Part shown: in pieces, positions 5,330 through 7,149 of the stretch
Layout of the letters: each line of letters begins with the position of its first letter
Numbering within the stretch: position 1 is the first letter of the stretch
Assembly: GCA_900540495.1 (NCBI GenBank)
Contig: UQGA01000039.1
Location: 1 to 7,149, forward strand
DNA length: 7,149 nucleotides
DNA from: an uncultured Eubacteriales bacterium
GTDB taxonomy: Bacteria > Bacillota > Clostridia > Christensenellales > CAG-138
Reading direction: 5' to 3'
The notes under the pieces: generated by a model
Databases searched by the model: none
Told to the model about the DNA's origin: nothing
What the model saw: only the letters and a program-made list of their open reading frames with translations
Translations under genes and position numbers: made by a program

Positions 5330-5348
5330 AAAAATATTACATATTTTT
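5330..5348. repeat. AT-rich inverted repeat upstream of a promoter
   Basis: AAAAATAT and ATATTTTT are perfect eight-base arms around TAC. The block stands out in GC-rich surroundings. It sits just upstream of a possible -35, where an RNA polymerase alpha UP element or an operator could act. Confidence 0.5.
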
Positions 5349-5358
5349 ACACGATGTG

Positions 5359-5387
5359 TTGCAATATGGCGTCAACTATGATAAATT
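5359..5387 (+). promoter_or_regulatory. Possible promoter of the surface protein gene
   Basis: TTGCAA (5359-5364) and TAAATT (5382-5387) are 17 bases apart, each matching four of six consensus positions. TATGAT at 5377-5382 is a better -10 but has no good -35 at the right distance. Some promoter is expected, because a terminator at 5016-5052 isolates this gene from the tRNA. The exact position is uncertain. Confidence 0.35.
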
Positions 5388-5450
5388 ACATAACAAGGAA
5401 ACATAGACAGGTAGGCGTCGGGTTTCGGCCGGCTCCTGCTGCGGAAGGGA

Positions 5451-5458
5451 AAGGGGAG
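5451..5458 (+). promoter_or_regulatory. Ribosome binding site of the surface protein gene
   Basis: AAGGGGAG lies six bases before ATG 5465. It places the start at the signal peptide, which is in a different frame from the rest of the protein. Confidence 0.7.
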
Positions 5459-5464
5459 TTCCGT

Positions 5465-6776
5465 ATGTTTAGAAAATGCACGGGGATGATTTGCGCCATG
5501 TTGCTGCTTTTGGCGCTCTTCACGCTGCCTGCCGCGCGGACGGCGCTGGCTGGCGGGGGATAACGACGCGGCGAAGATCGGCGACGAGACCTACGAAACG
5601 GTGGAGCAAGCGTTTGCCGACGTACCCGATGGGACGCAGACGACGATCACGCTGCTGCGGAATGCGTCGGGCAACGGCATCAAAGTGGAAGGAACCAAGA
5701 ACATCACGTTCGACCTCGGCGGCTTCACCTATACGATCGATGGCAACACCGTGGGCTCAACGCACACTGAGACCAATGGCTTCCAGCTGCTCAAGGGCGC
5801 CAACGTCACGATCAAGGACGGCAAGATTACCAGTACCAAGGCCAAGATCCTCATCCAGAACTACTGCAACCTGACGCTGCACAATGTTGTGCTGGACGGA
5901 AGGAATCTTGTTGGCAGCGTTCCGTATACCCTGAGCCTGAATTGTGGGAAGATCCAGATAACGGGCAGTACCTCCATCCTGGCAAAGACCGGCGGCGTGG
6001 CCTTTGACCTGTATTACTGGCCGAGTGGCAGCTATCCGGAGGGCGTTCAGGTCACGGTCGACACCACGGGCACGATCAGCGGGCCCGTTGAGCTGGCCGA
6101 AGATGGAAAAGAGGGCGCCGCTGGTGCAGCCGACCAAAACAGCCTGACCATCCAGAATGTCCGTTTCGAGGACGCCTTTTCCAATAAACTGGGCGAGTAC
6201 GACAAGGATGTCGTCAGCATCAGCGGCGGCGTCTTTTCCGAATCGCCGCTGAGGTACACCGAAGACACCGTGGTATCGACCGGCGGTGACTTTTACGTGG
6301 GCAAGCAGGCCAACGAGGTGCTGCTGGACCCCGCCACCAAAGAGGTGACCGTGCTCCAGGCGAAGGGATCGCTCACGGCGCGGGACGGCGTGAAAGTGAT
6401 TAACAGCACGGGCAGCGCCATCACGGTCAACGGGCAGAAGGTAGAACCCGGCAACCCGTCGGAGATCCACAACATGAAGGCGGTTGCCGCCAAGGATCCC
6501 ACCTGCAACGAACAGGGGAATTCCGCCTACTGGGTTTGCCAGTCGTGCGGCCTGGTGACGGACGCCAACGGGAAGGTGTTGAGCGCTGTCCCCACGATTC
6601 CCGCTAAGGGACACAACTATCAGGACGGCGTTTGCACGGTCTGCGGCGCTTCGGAGAATGCGGCCGTTCCGGAAACCGGCGATGGTGCGAATCCTCTGCT
6701 TTGGTTCGCGCTGCTGCTGACGGCGGCTGGCGGTGCGCTGCTGTGCAGGGAGGTCCGCAGGCGCTTCAACGGATGA
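5465..6776 (+). pseudogene. Sortase-anchored beta-helix surface protein, frameshifted at the signal peptide
   Basis: The first frame starts at ATG 5465 after AAGGGGAG. It encodes a signal peptide with Arg3/Lys4, a hydrophobic core (CAMLLLLALF) and cleavage motif ALA at 27-29, then GGG and stop at 5561-5563. The mature protein continues in another frame from about 5559 (DNDAAKIGDETYETVEQAFA) to 6776, with no start codon of its own before GTG 5601, which has no ribosome binding site. Dropping one G from the G5 run at 5555-5559 joins them into 436 residues. In that numbering, 37-335 look like a right-handed beta-helix (repeated short strands, NITFDLGG, ANVTIKDGKI). About 336-395 form a cysteine module with CQSCG (358-362) and CTVCG (390-394). 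VPETG (401-405), a membrane segment and an RRR tail form a cell-wall sorting signal. It is likely a cell-surface adhesin or envelope protein; the ligand is unknown. Confidence 0.85.
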
Positions 6777-6802
6777 TGATAGCTGCCCGACGTTATGAAG
6801 TG

Positions 6803-6844
6803 AAGTCCGCTTTCCGAGCTCTCATCGGAAAGCGGACTTTTTTT
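6803..6844 (+). terminator. Intrinsic terminator of the surface protein gene
   Basis: The 15-pair perfect stem AAGTCCGCTTTCCGA (6803-6817) / TCGGAAAGCGGACTT (6825-6839) has a GCTCTCA loop and seven T at 6838-6844. It lies 26 bases after the stop codon. A perfect terminator here suggests that the unit was expressed until recently or still is. Confidence 0.95.
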
Positions 6845-7149
6845 GAGAAATCCCGTCGCACCGGGATACCCCGCGGCAGCGTAATCACGACGAAAGCGTT
6901 GGTTGAGGCGTCCGTCGCATGGGCCCGCGCCCCATATGCCGGACGGAGCACGAAAGGCTGGCGCCCCGCACTCCAGCGGCAAGGCGCCGCGTTTGGACAG
7001 ACGGCGGGGAGAGGGGATATCAATGGCCGCGCCCATGGCGCCGCCTGCCGCTCCTGGCCCTGCGGCAGCCGGCGCCGGCCATAGTCTCTTACGGCCGGGT
7101 AGTGTCAATAGTTTTGCGCAAATTGGTTTGCAGACCCTGGTATGAGTGA
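6845..7149. other. Intergenic region at the window edge, no gene supported
   Basis: A small hairpin (6850-6855 with 6862-6867, ATCCCG/CGGGAT) follows the terminator. A 40-codon frame from ATG 7023 to TGA 7145 has a purine-rich GGGGAGAGGGGA (7006-7017) five bases upstream, but it is low-complexity Ala/Pro and lacks recognisable features. From about 7098 the composition changes to less GC-rich sequence with GTAGTGTCAATAGTTTTGCG, which may be the edge of an insertion sequence. The window ends before this can be decided. Confidence 0.4.

Larger units (their letters stand above)
5053..5464. other. Intergenic control region ahead of the surface protein gene
   Basis: There is no gene I can support in these 412 bases. 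Open frames here lack ribosome binding sites and one runs out of the tRNA. The first 210 bases are GC-rich and show nothing I recognise. From 5265 on there are three closely spaced dyad symmetries, an AT-rich stretch, a possible promoter and the leader of the surface protein gene. Confidence 0.6.

Noticed and set aside
5077..5406. 109-codon frame between the tRNA terminator and the surface protein gene
   Set aside because: It has a GTG start without a convincing ribosome binding site, runs through the dyad cluster and possible promoter, and shows no recognisable features.
6620..7108. Minus-strand frame across the surface gene end, terminator and intergenic region
   Set aside because: It reads through the perfect terminator and the end of a convincing gene, and has no features of its own.
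7023..7145. 40-codon frame with a purine-rich site upstream
   Set aside because: The sequence is mostly Ala, Pro and Gly, resembles random GC-rich translation, and its end lies in the possible insertion sequence edge.

Overview
The window looks like the chromosome of a GC-rich Firmicute of class Clostridia, probably a gut-type lineage near Oscillospirales or Christensenellales. The evidence is the gene order infA-rpmJ-rpsM-rpsK-rpsD-rpoA-rplQ with rpsD inside the alpha operon (in Bacillus subtilis it lies elsewhere), very strong TAAGGAGG ribosome binding sites, cysteine-containing forms of L36 and S4, and a sortase-anchored surface protein. The lineage is inferred from gene content only. All genes seen are on the + strand.

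Positions 1-3294 hold the distal end of the large ribosomal protein gene cluster: the end of infA (IF-1), rpmJ (bL36), rpsM (uS13), rpsK (uS11), rpsD (uS4), rpoA (RNA polymerase alpha) and rplQ (bL17), closed by a strong intrinsic terminator. These genes make translation initiation factor, ribosome and RNA polymerase parts from one transcript. Three junctions have the same geometry, a TAA stop fused to the Shine-Dalgarno sequence and nine bases before the next ATG. A folded leader lies between rpmJ and rpsM. The bL17 protein carries about 50 extra residues in two blocks.

Positions 3295-4431 hold two poorly characterised genes. The first encodes a four-helix membrane protein with a soluble C-terminal domain. 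The second encodes a 50-residue acidic-ended small protein that may belong to a clostridial spore-surface family. A terminator with an 11-bp stem follows them.

Positions 4432-5052 are non-coding apart from a tRNA. They contain an imperfect tandem repeat with a unit of about 112 bp, then a near-ideal promoter with an extended -10, tRNA-Arg(CCG) and a terminator.

Positions 5053-6844 form a separate surface-protein unit. A gene-free region with three closely spaced dyad symmetries and a plausible promoter precedes a signal-peptide / beta-helix / paired-CxxC / VPETG cell-wall protein. Its signal peptide and mature part lie in different reading frames, separated at a run of five G. A terminator with a perfect 15-bp stem closes it. 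Positions 6845-7149 contain no gene I can defend; the last bases may be the edge of an insertion sequence.
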